Positions 22,423 to 33,392 of a DNA stretch of 64,000 nucleotides are shown in pieces. The notes below the pieces were generated by a model, which ran no database searches, had not been told where the DNA came from, and worked only from the letters and a program-made list of their open reading frames with translations. A program made the translations under genes and the position numbers. Position 1 is the stretch's first letter. Each line of letters starts with the position of its first letter. The stretch lies in contig MU385771.1 in assembly GCA_022497155.1 (NCBI GenBank), positions 1-64,000 on the forward strand. Direction: 5' to 3'. The stretch comes from Whalleya microplaca. Its lineage: Eukaryota > Ascomycota > Sordariomycetes > Xylariales > Xylariaceae.

Positions 22423-25400
22423 CTACTTCCTCGGGCGCCCACGTCGCGCAGTTCCCGGAGTCTTGGCCGTAGCGTCCTCATCCTTGACTTCGAGAACCCT
22501 ACCGCGGCGCTTCGGCGGCGGTGCCTCGATCTCGTCTTCTTGTCCTTCCGAAGCAGTACTCTCAGTCTGTGCTGCTTCCGCCTCCATGGCGGCTCGCGTA
22601 GCGCGCACAGCTCGTCCTGCTCGGGTCACGGTCGCTGGTGTTTGGGCCTTAGCCGCGGAGGTCTTCCTCGCACGCGCCGGCGTCTTAGGGTTAGCCTGGG
22701 TAGTTGATCCTGCGCTCTCCGCTCCTGAGGTCGAGATCTGTCCGGATACATTCCTCGTCTTTCTGGGTTTTGGCAATATTGTGTCAGGGGCTGTACTGCC
22801 TCCTCTCTTGATGACGCGCTTTCGAGGCGATTTGGGCGCGTTCGGGTCTAGGTTCTGGATAGGATCCGGCACAGCGCTGGCTTCCGAGTGCTCTTCAGAT
22901 GGCTCGTCCTCCTGGCGTTGTGGGTGCGTAAACGTTGGGTCGTTCGGCGTGCGCTTGCGCTTACGCAGCAGAGTATCGCGCATGTTGGCGCGCTCCTCGA
23001 CGGACTCCAGTCCACTCATCTCTTCCGCCGTCTCTTCTATGATTGACTCTACGGGTCTAGAATGAGCCTTAGCATCTGTCTCGACATAGTCCCAATCATC
23101 GCCCACGAACTGATCCAAGGCTGTCTTGCCTCGGACATGACCCAGGCGGACATAGCCTTGCGTCCCAGTCACGGACCGCTTTGACCCTGCTATTTCACGA
23201 GCTATCTGTTCCTCCACAGTATAAGATCTGCCTCCATCGTCAAGCTGGTCACCGACGGGGTACGCAAGCGCATGACTCCGCTGTGCCATAGGTCTCATCG
23301 CGTCATCCAGCGGTATGACTGTACCCTCGTAAGGGGGCCATGGTAGGGCTCGGCTTCGAGTAGCATCGTGCTCGGTGTCGCCTCCATCGTAGTTCGGATC
23401 ATCTTTGTTTGATCCTACGGCAGTCTCTAGTTTGTATGGTTGTCCCCAGACCTTGTCGACGCTTTCATCACGCACTGGGAACATGGTATATCTGTACGCT
23501 GGATACTTCCCGACGAATTCCCGGTATTTCGCTGCCCAGTCTGGGCACTCAACGGGATCAATCCATCCGCTGCGATTAGGCAACCCGACCTCTCCACGCA
23601 GTCCTTCCGCCGCGCCGATGTTACGAGCGATTTTACACGACCCGAGTGGATTCATATGTTTCTATACACGCGAGTGTCAGCTCAACCAATCTTCCTGGAG
23701 GCTCCAAATAATCCCGTAAATGATGAACTAGCTTACCTCTATCTCGCGCTGGTCCTCGCCTGCACACCGAAAGCACCGGGAACAGCGGAAGTGAGGCTCT
23801 GGTGCGAAAGGCTCTGTTGCAGGTATGTTCTCCCCGCACATGCGCTCCCAATCGGGTGACTTATCTCGACGTCTGCCCACCACATCGCCTTTAACCGCTG
23901 CTCTCCATAGCGGTGGCTCATCTCTCCTATTGTGATAAAACTCCATATGCTTCATCGCTTCTGGCACGGTGTAAAATCTCTGCTCACACTTCTTGCACTT
24001 GATCAAGACCGAGGGTTGAGCGGATGAGTCTTGTCCACCGGTGCTGGATGCAGAACTAGCAAGGGAACTTCGGTTGCTTTCCCCCCTCTGCCCTGATGGG
24101 TTATTGTGTGTATACGCGTGGGTGGTCCTGTCCATGTCGGACATGCCCATTAGTTTCAGGCCGCATACTTTACAATAGTCTGACGTATCGCCGCCCAGTG
24201 GCCGACAGTTTGCGCGATGGACCTCCTGGTACGCTTGATCCATGGTATAATCGAAATATATACCACATATTCTACAGTATTGACCAGGCTCCTTGACATC
24301 CAAGACCTTCTTGCCACATCCTGTGCAAGGGTGCCTGAAAGACACAAAACGCCCCATGCCCGAGTCCTGATAGACGAGCCGCAACTCAGCTCCGCAATCG
24401 ATGCAGTATTCCGGACGGTCTACGTTTTCATCGAGTTCATCACATCCTGCCATGTGATGTACCCGATCCCTTGCCGCGCTCAGCTTGTCCTGGTCGCGTC
24501 CGCACCGGCTGCAGAAATCGAATCTGCGTGAAACTGGGGTTTTCACGTTTTCGTCTTTGGATACTGGTTTTGGCGGTGGCGGCGGTCCTCTTCTCCCTGA
24601 CGATGGCCGTCCTTTAATGAAACTCGATGATGGTGGTGTCGGCTTTCCAAGTTCACCCCGCGTCTGGGTAGTCGTCGCAGTGTTTGCAGAATCACCGGCT
24701 GCACCATCTCCGAAGAGTTGTCTGAACTCATCGAAGTGCACGTCAATGAAGTGCTGCCTAATAAGGTCGCCGCTATAGTACGGTAGGAGATGCTCCTTCT
24801 TGCTGCAGAGGAAACACTGCACGGTCCGGTGATCTTCTCTCAAATGCCGGTCGAGCTCTGCACCGTCGCTGTACTTGAAGTACCTCCCGCAATCTGTGTA
24901 TGGGCACTCCCTGATCCTGTCGAGGAGTTGACCTCGCAACGTGTGGACCTCCCTTTGAAGTCGGGCTACCTCCGTTGGTGTCCGCATAGCGATAGTGACT
25001 CCTGGCATACTTGGGCCGGTCTTAATGATGGACTCGATCGGCGGCCCATTGATTGGCATACCAGGTTTGGTAGGGTTCGTAAAGATACTTGGGTTGTCCC
25101 AGAAAAACCGCTCCCGTAGATTCACAGATCTTACTGCGTTTCGCTGGGTATTGCTAGAGTTCTGGAACAGCGAGTTCATCTCCGAGCTATATGCCTTTGG
25201 CTTCGGTACCTCAAAGGTAGAGAGCTTGGTAACGTCCAGTCGATCATAGCGCGGGCCCCAAGTTGTCTCCCCGTCGACGACTTTGAAAGTTAGCTAGATT
25301 GCATGGCAAAGGAACTGCTTGATACTGACCCCATTCATTGTTCGAGTGCTCCAACGATACGACGATGTCTTGCTCAGTGATATGTCTCACGATCCAGGCC

Positions 25401-27496
25401 CACCCTATCTCATCTGTTTCTGATGTAATGGCGAAATCTACCTTGGAAACAGCCCGGGTCCCCTGGACCAAATGCAAAACATGTTGTTTGTTGGCTGGGT
25501 CATAGTCAGGAAACACCTTTGACCGGATTTCCTTGGTGAACCCATCCAGGGAGACCCTGTCAATGTCGACCGAGAAGGATTTTTGCCCTTGCTTTGCTCG
25601 AATCGTGTAGGATTGATACACAGGTCGAGCTACGATACTCACTTTGTCGAAGGTACCATGAATTCTCGAACTTTGCCAAGCTGCCATGACAGCTCGCCAT
25701 TCTTGCAAGGCTGGCAAGGACCTTTCGATGTTCTGTATCGGAATGCGATCTGAATCGTTATGGAGGTTCAAGAAGTCGTCTGGTGTGATCCAGATGTCGA
25801 GCGCGGTGAGCTCCTTGGGACACTCGGCGAGACCATGGGCATTCAACACTAAACCAACCATCTTCTTGAAACCGGTTCGATCGCACAACTGGCCATTAAC
25901 TTTGAGATCCTTCCTCTCCAAGTACCTGCGAGATCCGGCAACGTCGTCGTGGAACCCGGGTATAAGAATCGGTACCTTGTCCCACGGAATGTCGATGTGC
26001 TTGAAGCTCACAAGAGGCAGCTCACCTCCAGCCTGCTGGTTCTGGACAGCTGTTTTCCATGTTTCCGGCGGAGGATCGAGATACCCGTACGACAATCTAC
26101 CACCTGCATCATTGAATTGAAGATACTTGTGAGGGTTCTCGCTGAAAAGCACCTTGATGGCACGTTGATACTCGGCCTGGAACTGGTTGCTCTTTGGTGC
26201 CGGATGGAGGTTCCTCGGCACTTTCATATATGCCATGCTCTTGGCGTCGTCGTCCCAGAGGCGGACGATGTATCGGTCAACTTCATACACTGGCGTGTAG
26301 AATGCAGGCTGTGCCTCTTCCGTGAAACGCACAAAGAATGCGTATCTCGCAGCATTTCCCGGATCCATGAACCACTTCACTAATGTGGAAATTATAGGAT
26401 CAACAGCCGGGAGCAGGTCCAGCATATGGTAGAGCTTCCCAGTCACCTCATCCACAGGCTTGGTCTCGACGGTGCTCATATCCCAGACCTCGAAACAAAC
26501 ATCATACGTCCATCCATATTTGACCGTCAAGAGCCGATCCACGGCCTGCACGAAGTTCTGATACGACCCCTGGACCGTATTCATCCCTTGGTAGCCAAAG
26601 ACACGCAGTGGGTGGTCAAATGGAAATTTTCCTCTATCGTACGAGCCCGCGGCAGGATGTGATGGCCGTTGGGGTTTTGGACCGTGACTCCCGCCCCCTT
26701 GCTCTTCGAGGCCACCGCCACGGAGACCAAGGGGCGTAAAATTCTCATCCCAAAATCTCGTGATGGGATCTTCATTTTTCACAGTCAAAGATGTGAAGGT
26801 TTGAGTCCTAGGCGCCATGTAGTCCTTATATGTCGCTGTAGAGTCATTGTTAGCAAGGGTAATGTTACATTGACAGGTGTTTGATAGAATATATCAGAGC
26901 CACTTACTCTTCGCTTCAGAATTGCCGTAGGTCCTCTCAGTGTATTCTTCCAAGAATTGGAGAGGGTCTGCGTCGAGGATAACCTCGTCCTCCCCAAAGT
27001 CCAGGTCCATCGCACTGTGCACCTGGATTGCGCCAGGTTTCATAGGTGCAACCGGCAGACCAAAATAGAGAAACGCCATTTTGAGTTGCAGCGAGGGCAT
27101 ATGGCCGTTAAACCGCGTTTCTAAGAGACGCTGGTAGCGAACAGCATTGTCCTTTTGCCACGCGACAAGCTCTGCTGGTTGGGTCGCCGGAGTGAAGAGC
27201 TCGATTTCGTGATACTCAAAATTGGTCTCTAGTATTTCTTGCACCGTCATTCTAGTTTCTCTCAGCAAAGATGAGAAGTATTTCTCTATCTCCAAGAATT
27301 TTGGATGCGTCTTGTCGATGAACGGATTCGCTCGGGACTCAAAGGGTACCTTTTCCCTTAGGCCAGCAAATCTTAACTGAGCGGGCCTGTTTCTCTGCAG
27401 GTTGGTTGTCTCCGGTGCTTTGCCCTTTGGGTTAGGCGCCGGAGCGCTGCTCTCAGTTGGCGGAAGGGCCCCCGTCATTGTATGATCTCTGTCCAT
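22423..27496 (-). CDS. Large multi-zinc-finger protein with C-terminal AT-hook, function unknown
   Basis: Exons on the minus strand: 27496-26908, 26835-25330, 25280-23737, 23661-22423; all three junctions keep frame and give about 1625 residues. The first ~730 residues have no recognised fold. A short leucine-heptad helix (802-823, VARLQREVHTLRGQLLDRI) precedes two C2H2-like fingers (Cys824/829-His844/849; Cys854/857-His875/880). A Cys-rich series follows: pairs at 955/958, 991/994, 1017/1020, 1034/1037 and 1068/1071 with downstream His or Cys ligands, and a further C2H2 finger at 1127-1148. The last 400 residues are basic and disordered and end in RRGRPRK, a canonical AT-hook core. Together these suggest a nuclear DNA- or chromatin-associated protein (inference). 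I do not recognise a named family. The start is uncertain: an in-frame ATG at 27598 would add 34 residues, and a further upstream exon is possible. Confidence 0.75.
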
Positions 27497-30370
27497 ATCG
27501 ATTGCGAGATTCGAATTAGACACCGGCTGTTTCGGTTTACGTTCTCGTGCAAGACGTTGGGTTGCGCGTAATTTCAAGGCGATCAGGGGCGTGATCATTT
27601 CTTGCAGAAAAGATTCACTGATCGAGCCAACACTGAGTAAAATAGGAGGCTCGCCACCGTGAACTAATTGTATTGCCCGAGTGTCACCTTCTGCAGGTGG
27701 TATCTCATCCCAAAACACAACCGAAGAGAGAAGGTGCAAGAAGAAGGAGACTCCTCTACGACAGTCTATGAAGAACAAAGAGATATTGTCTGAGCGAAGC
27801 TCAAGAAAATAACCTTATTCAGTTGCCACAGGGATTTGAACAGCATTCTTACTTGCTAGGACCCTAAACTACACGCCAGAAAATTAGACACATTCCATCC
27901 CTTAGACACTTGCGTCCAGTTTCACCTAGGCACGAAGACAAAGGCGGACACCTCCAAATTTGCATTAGGGATAGGCCTTTGAAGGGCTTTGTATCACACG
28001 TGCAGTTTGCAAAGGGAGCGTAGTTGACCGCTTTCGGCTTGCCCGTTAAACTTCACTAGGGTGAAAGAAATCCGTCTTGAGGATCGTAGCACATTATCTA
28101 TAAAAGCTTTGACCATGCGGCTATGGGTGGGAAATACTGGATATATCCATGTCTCAGCCAGAATGATGTATGATGTAATATCTACTTTGTACTATTGTGG
28201 TCAATGTAGAACCGTTGTCTCGACAAATTAATTCATGCTGCAGAAGCAAAGATGATACAGGATTGTACCGTTGGTTGATCGCAAGCTATATTAACCAGCT
28301 TGAATGCTATTGTATCGTTCCCGACTCCGCATGCCAACACCATTCTGCAAGTAATGTCTAAGGACAAAAGAGCCTAATCTCGCATTCCATCCAAGCTGAG
28401 CATTCCATAATGAGCATGCTTAACCCTGCACCTATATTTTGCTCCTCATGGTTGCTTGTGATCATGTTGAGTCTATGAACGAGATAGTTGTGGTCAAAGT
28501 GATTATTGAAGCTCAATTGTAGATACTACACTTTGGAGTATGTAGAGAACTAGTTGCATAGAGTATGGCTTAGGTAAAAAGGTCTTAGAATCACACATAA
28601 TTATCAATAAGTCCAAGAGAAGGCCGGGGTATAATTGATATCTTTGGCTTATACAGTTCCCTAGCCTTGCTTTATGCTATAATGTAGCGGATGCTTCCTA
28701 ACTCCTTACTGAGAAATAACACATAGGTACTTTGGCTGGCACGGCGTATACATCAGGTCGCCCCGAGAATTCAAAGTTCCTACGATATATCTTCCACAGG
28801 TTTAATGGGAAGTGGTTGTTCCCGATGCAAATAATTCCGATTCTCGACTTGTTTGCAAATTCGGACTGTGAGTGTCCAAACAACCCTTGAATTATTAATG
28901 TATACGTCTACGAGCATATTTATATAGCGCGTAGTGAAATATGTAACTGAAGACTTATCTAAAATGTATCTCTACCTATCTGTGCTTTTGTATTCATATA
29001 TATATATCATATCACAGTAGTGGTAAGTAACGCCTAGTGGAGAGGAATGTCGCCATAGTGACAAGTGCCGCGCATAAGATACAGAATATGTAAAGGGAAA
29101 ATAAAATGAATATGAATGTGTAAGTGAAAATGCCAGTATACCCGGCAAATAGACTGAACATTGTTAACTCTGGTCTCATGGGTTCCTGAGGATTCTCCGA
29201 CTTCACCCGTATCATATGGCAATGCCAAATTAAATTGCATGACACATTCTAACATCTATAAGAGTAACTTAGTATTATCCTTTGTTCAAAAATGTGGCTA
29301 ACGTATCTAAACAAATTGGCCTTTGACATGCTAACAGTAGAGGATGAGTTACATTTAGGCATTATATCAAGGTAAACCCACGCTCGGCCGTTCCAGAAAT
29401 CGTGTCGTCGTATGATTTGATAATCGTGATGAAAGTAGTGTTGAACAAGAGATTATTCACACCACTATTACGATGAAACTATCGGATTCAATATATCATG
29501 ATTTGATATTTTCTATATGTACCTCCGAGACTATTCCACGGGCACTTTTGTGTGGCCCCTAAGCTTTCGGGGTCTTAATAGTTAGATGTAAAGCTAATAC
29601 ATAAATGCTACGTCAGCACTGGGCAGTTTTACTCTTCTTCAACAATTCCCTCGCAGTTCTCTAGGCTTATTAGCTAGCCGTTCAGGTGTAAATGTTTCCC
29701 GTGGATGAAGATCTGAGCGTACTCATCTCCAAACTATTAACATAAGGCAGGTTCCCATGAATTTGCCCCTTCAAGGTAATATGGATCTTGACGCGGGGCC
29801 GATTTGTAAGATAGTCTGGACCGAAAGCCTCAACTTGCGCTCTGCCGCTGCAATAATGTCACGGTAAAGCTTATCTGAATGAGTGTTAACGGACTATGTC
29901 AGCTGAAGCAGTATAAATCATGTCTCCGCGTTACGTCTACATATCCAGACTTACTCCTTTAGATAGCAGAGCATTCAGCTAACCAAGCCCCATATGTCCT
30001 GTATTCCAAGAAAACTTGGGTATATATGCAGTATCACTAAGCCATATGACTCGGGACCTGTTGTCTCCATAAAGTATTTTCTTCCTATAATTTGGTTCTG
30101 GGTGGACAATAAGTAACCTTCCCCACCTCGTCCGAAGTCGCAAGATGTTTATGCGAGCCTAAGGCCAATTTAAGGGTGGAAAGTTTCATCATTGGACGTT
30201 ACCCAGAGAAATATACGCCAGCTGACATCCTAGTGTCTGGTGCAACTCCTCTTCTACTGCGCTTGTCTGGGGTGATTTGATAGTTCCCAACATCAACCAC
30301 TGTCAACTGGATTATCTACGTCTCGATCTTTAAACAACTACGAATCGTACCCATTGCCAAAGCTTCGAGG
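27497..30370. other. Long intergenic region, no supported gene
   Basis: 2.9 kb of moderately AT-rich sequence between divergently oriented genes (zinc-finger protein to the left, transaldolase to the right). Small frames at 28698-28883 and 29012-29255 (minus) have no motif or splice support. No RNA gene seen. Confidence 0.5.
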
Positions 30371-31614
30371 ATGGGTTCAACTGCGCAAACTTTGCTAGAT
30401 GTACTGCGATCGCACAGCGCAGTAGATTGTGACACTCTGAATTCCGAAGGTAAGCATTCGTCTATCCTAACTTGGGCTATAAGTGATGATAGTGTACGTG
30501 TTGACATGCGTATGTAGTGCCGAAGAAGCTCGGGCCGTTTGTGGACTGTACATCAAATCAGGTCAGCCCGTCCCAAACTTACTATAAATCGAAGTAGCTA
30601 AAGCCACGAAGGCTATCGCATACGGTGAGCTGAGCCGCGTCGATGGGGACGGGAAGCAGGTCCACGCACAGCTGATCCAAGATGCTGTCGGCTTTGCTTC
30701 GTCGAAAAGTTCGCAATATCCGGAGGTCAGCACCGCTGAGCTAGCGGTCGACACGATGATGGTCAAATTGGCTCTTCAAATAGTACCATATTTGAAGGGA
30801 TATTCTCATATTCAGACCAATACAAAGTACTCCTATGATAAGCAGAAGACTATTGAGAATGGCAGACGTAAGAGTATACTTGAAAGACGACGGTCTGCAG
30901 GGCACTGACGATGGCTGCATGTAGGTATTGTGGCGATATTTAAGGATCTGGATGCGGGTTTTGATACCAAGAGGGTCTGCATTAAGATCCCGTCAACCTG
31001 GGAAGGCATGCAGGCATGTCGCGAGCTGGAGAAGGAAGGCATCGCGACACTGGCAACGACCATGTTCTGCCTTGAGCAAGCCTCGCTGGCGGCTCACGTA
31101 GGCTGCACCTACATCGCTCCATATATCAACGAACTGCGAGTGCACTTCGATGAAAAGTATGTTTTGAAGCCTTGATGAGCAAGTTTGTAGCTTGCTAACT
31201 CTCAAGCCTAGCTATGTCGACGAGCACAAGGCGTTCGACTTCTGTGGGTCCGCCCAGCGATACTATGAGAAGATCGGGAGCAAGACAAAAGTGTTGCCAG
31301 CCAGCTTGACGTCGATCCAGGAGGTCATGAAGCTGGCAGGCACCCACCACATCACTGTTGCTCCCCATCTGCTTACGAAGCTAGCGGAGACGCCGGCGAA
31401 TCCATGGGAAGGAGAGACTGGGTCGGTCTTCAAAGATGAAAAAGAAGAGGAGTTCCGCGATTACGGGGGCATCCTGGAAGACGAAAGTGCCTGGCGGTTG
31501 GCCTTCACTCGAAGCCAAGACGGCAGATCTGAAGGCAAGATCATCCAGGCAATCAACATCTTCTGCGACAAGCAAGACCAACTAGAGGATTTGGTGCGAC
31601 AGAAAGGGCTCTAG
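30371..31614 (+). CDS. Transaldolase-like protein
   Basis: Class I aldolase of the transaldolase family, which moves a dihydroxyacetone unit between sugar phosphates through a lysine Schiff base (cytosolic pentose phosphate chemistry). Exons 30371-30449, 30518-30561, 30612-30867, 30925-31156, 31212-31614 give 337 residues, normal for the family. Key residues: Schiff-base Lys147 in RVCIKIPSTWEGM, Asp36 in FVDCTSNQAIAYGEL, and the TMFCLEQASLAAHVGCTYIAPYINEL barrel segment. The N-terminal strand reads DCTSNQ instead of the DATTNPSL of housekeeping transaldolases, so this is probably the secondary fungal paralogue clade rather than TAL1; the reaction in vivo is uncertain. Exon 2 is only 44 nt, and its following intron uses the acceptor ccacgaag at 30611, chosen because it restores SNQAIAYGEL. 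Confidence 0.88.
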
Positions 31615-32108
31615 TCGTAGAGCTTTCTATCGCACGGCAGCATGCGTTCAATTTTCGTGGCAGCAGTCGATGTCTAGCGTGAATCGGCATGATACCAGAT
31701 ATATGGAGATAGAGAATGTAAAAATTGACGTGTGCTGGCTATATTGAAGGCAGCTGAGCTAGTAATTTGCAATTACTGGCGATAGAATGATCGCTGAACA
31801 TCGAATTAGTCTCGTCGTGATATGTCTAGGTACGTACCGTACTTGTTGTATTAAAACATACCGTACTCATTACCTAGGTAGAGTGTTCCAGCTCAACTCA
31901 TTAGCTAGGTATGTCCCAGATATTAAACCTAGGCAGCCAGTGTCCGAGTGGTGACGAATTGTGATAGAAAACACTTGAACAGAATGAGATTGGGATGGCG
32001 AAACCGTACGGCACATCTGCAGCTACATGTAACATTATGTAACTAGAGCCTGAGGCATAGGCCATAATTTGACTTAGCTCAGTATTGATCACATGATTCA
32101 TCCACAAT
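31615..32108. other. Spacer between transaldolase and tRNA gene
   Basis: Non-coding; contains a perfect TACCTAGGTA palindrome (31871-31880) and neighbouring ctaggtac words but no gene. Confidence 0.5.
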
Positions 32109-32202
32109 GGCGCAGTGGCAGAGTGGTCTAATGCGCAAGACTAGAATTTATTCTTGGTATCTTGTTCTTTCGGGAGCGTCTGTTCGAATCAGGCCTGCGT
32201 CG
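32109..32202 (+). tRNA. tRNA-Ser (anticodon AGA), with an oversized anticodon loop
   Basis: Folds as a type II tRNA. Acceptor stem GGCGCAG/CTGCGTC (one G-T pair) with discriminator G; D arm GCA/TGC; anticodon stem CAAGA/TCTTG (32136-32140 with 32152-32156); long variable arm of 21 nt with a TCTT/GGGA stem; T arm GTCTG-TTCGAAT-CAGGC. The A box TGGCAGAGTGG and B box GTTCGAATC match consensus, and a T6 run at 32209-32214 follows as a Pol III terminator. The loop reads CTAGAA then extra bases: 11 nt instead of 7. It may hold a very short insertion after position 37, or this is a degenerate copy. Anticodon AGA and discriminator G both point to serine. Confidence 0.65.
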
Positions 32203-32208
32203 TGTTTA

Positions 32209-32214
32209 TTTTTT
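32209..32214 (+). terminator. Pol III terminator of the tRNA gene
   Basis: Six consecutive T residues, six bases after the tRNA 3' end; typical RNA polymerase III stop. Confidence 0.6.
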
Positions 32215-33392
32215 GGTACATTTCGGATTTTGCTTTATTTCCATTTTCATTTTCCATTTTTCTCTATTTCCTTTATACGCCAGACTGCCACCATCCAACT
32301 TCTAGGAGGCGATAAATGACAGCCGGAATTAGTGAGGTTGTAAAATCCACGAACGAAACCTGTTATTACTTACTTGTTACGCGTACAGAGTACACGCACG
32401 ATATGTGTATATAATTTTTGAGAATTAATATAACAGCCACATGCTTAAGCCTCCTGATTCGTTGATACATGTAGTGCTAAAGACCACTGCTTATCATGCT
32501 CAAATAAAGAGTAATGATTTAAACCGATCGTTGACTTGCTGGGTACTAGAAATGAACATATTCATTAAAGCTATGATGGATTCAATGGGAAAGGAAACCC
32601 CAATTCTACGTGGAGAAGGGAGACAGGGCTTGGATAATACATCTCAATCTATTGGTGGAGGCCCTGTACCCTCCCTGCGTCCCCCCACGATCCCCGATAC
32701 GCCCCAACCTGCCAACCTTCTAGGTGACCCCCGCGGCCATGTCTACGTCGTCGTCCTCGGGGTGTATCCGGACGTGTTTTGAAACACGAGACTGCAAAGA
32801 TAGCACAGATGTCATCGAACAATAGATGGGTATTTCTCTACGCTCAACGTGAGTGATCGAATTGTAGGTACCTAGCCTTGGATGCCTTTCAACGGGCCTA
32901 CCGTAGTGCTTTCGCGCCGTCTGGCTTTCAGGTTCAAAAGACAGTATGACGGCTAGTTGCTCGACTCCTACCATTGCCTCCACATTCTCGAGTCAGCAAA
33001 TTGGCACTTCACGGATCTCGAGTAATCCCTCGCAGCCCTCGGTAAGATAAGTAGTATGCGACGCTGAAGGGAGCATGCTCAGTCTATCTACACGGTCTGA
33101 GGGAGCTGATAAGACCCGTGGCTCTTATTGGACTTGAAGTTGACGCGGCTGGAACATGGGCTGGCTATTGTATCTCTCATCCCTGCACACCTTGCAGCTC
33201 TCTTATCGGTAAGAGCTGCATAATGCTATGCCATGATGGCATGTTGGCGGACTCATATGTACGATCGTAATATGTCCGAGGTGCAGCTGCTGGTACCACC
33301 ATCTGCCATGACACCCCCGAACGCTGATCTAGAATCAACACCGAACAGAACTTTCTCTTTGCAACTTAAGCGATCAGGTATAGAATCTAAAC
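32215..33392. other. Upstream region of the NCS1 permease
   Basis: No supported gene. The frame at 32441-32782 (plus) and its antisense at 32720-32983 lack motifs. The right half carries GATA-type motifs and a palindrome, annotated separately. Confidence 0.5.
33045..33220. promoter_or_regulatory. GATA-factor sites and 9-bp palindrome upstream of the NCS1 permease
   Basis: HGATAR-type motifs occur at 33045-33051 (AGATAAG), 33107-33113 (TGATAAG) and, on the minus strand, at 33202-33207 within CTTATCG. The last sits in the loop of a perfect inverted repeat, TGCAGCTCT (33193-33201) and AGAGCTGCA (33212-33220). Fungal nucleobase permeases are commonly under AreA/NIT2 nitrogen control, so nitrogen regulation is likely (inference). 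A purine-regulator site of the TCGG-N6-CCGA type was not found. Confidence 0.45.

Noticed and set aside
32441..32782. 113-codon plus-strand frame downstream of the tRNA
   Set aside because: No motif; composition changes midway; no promoter evidence.
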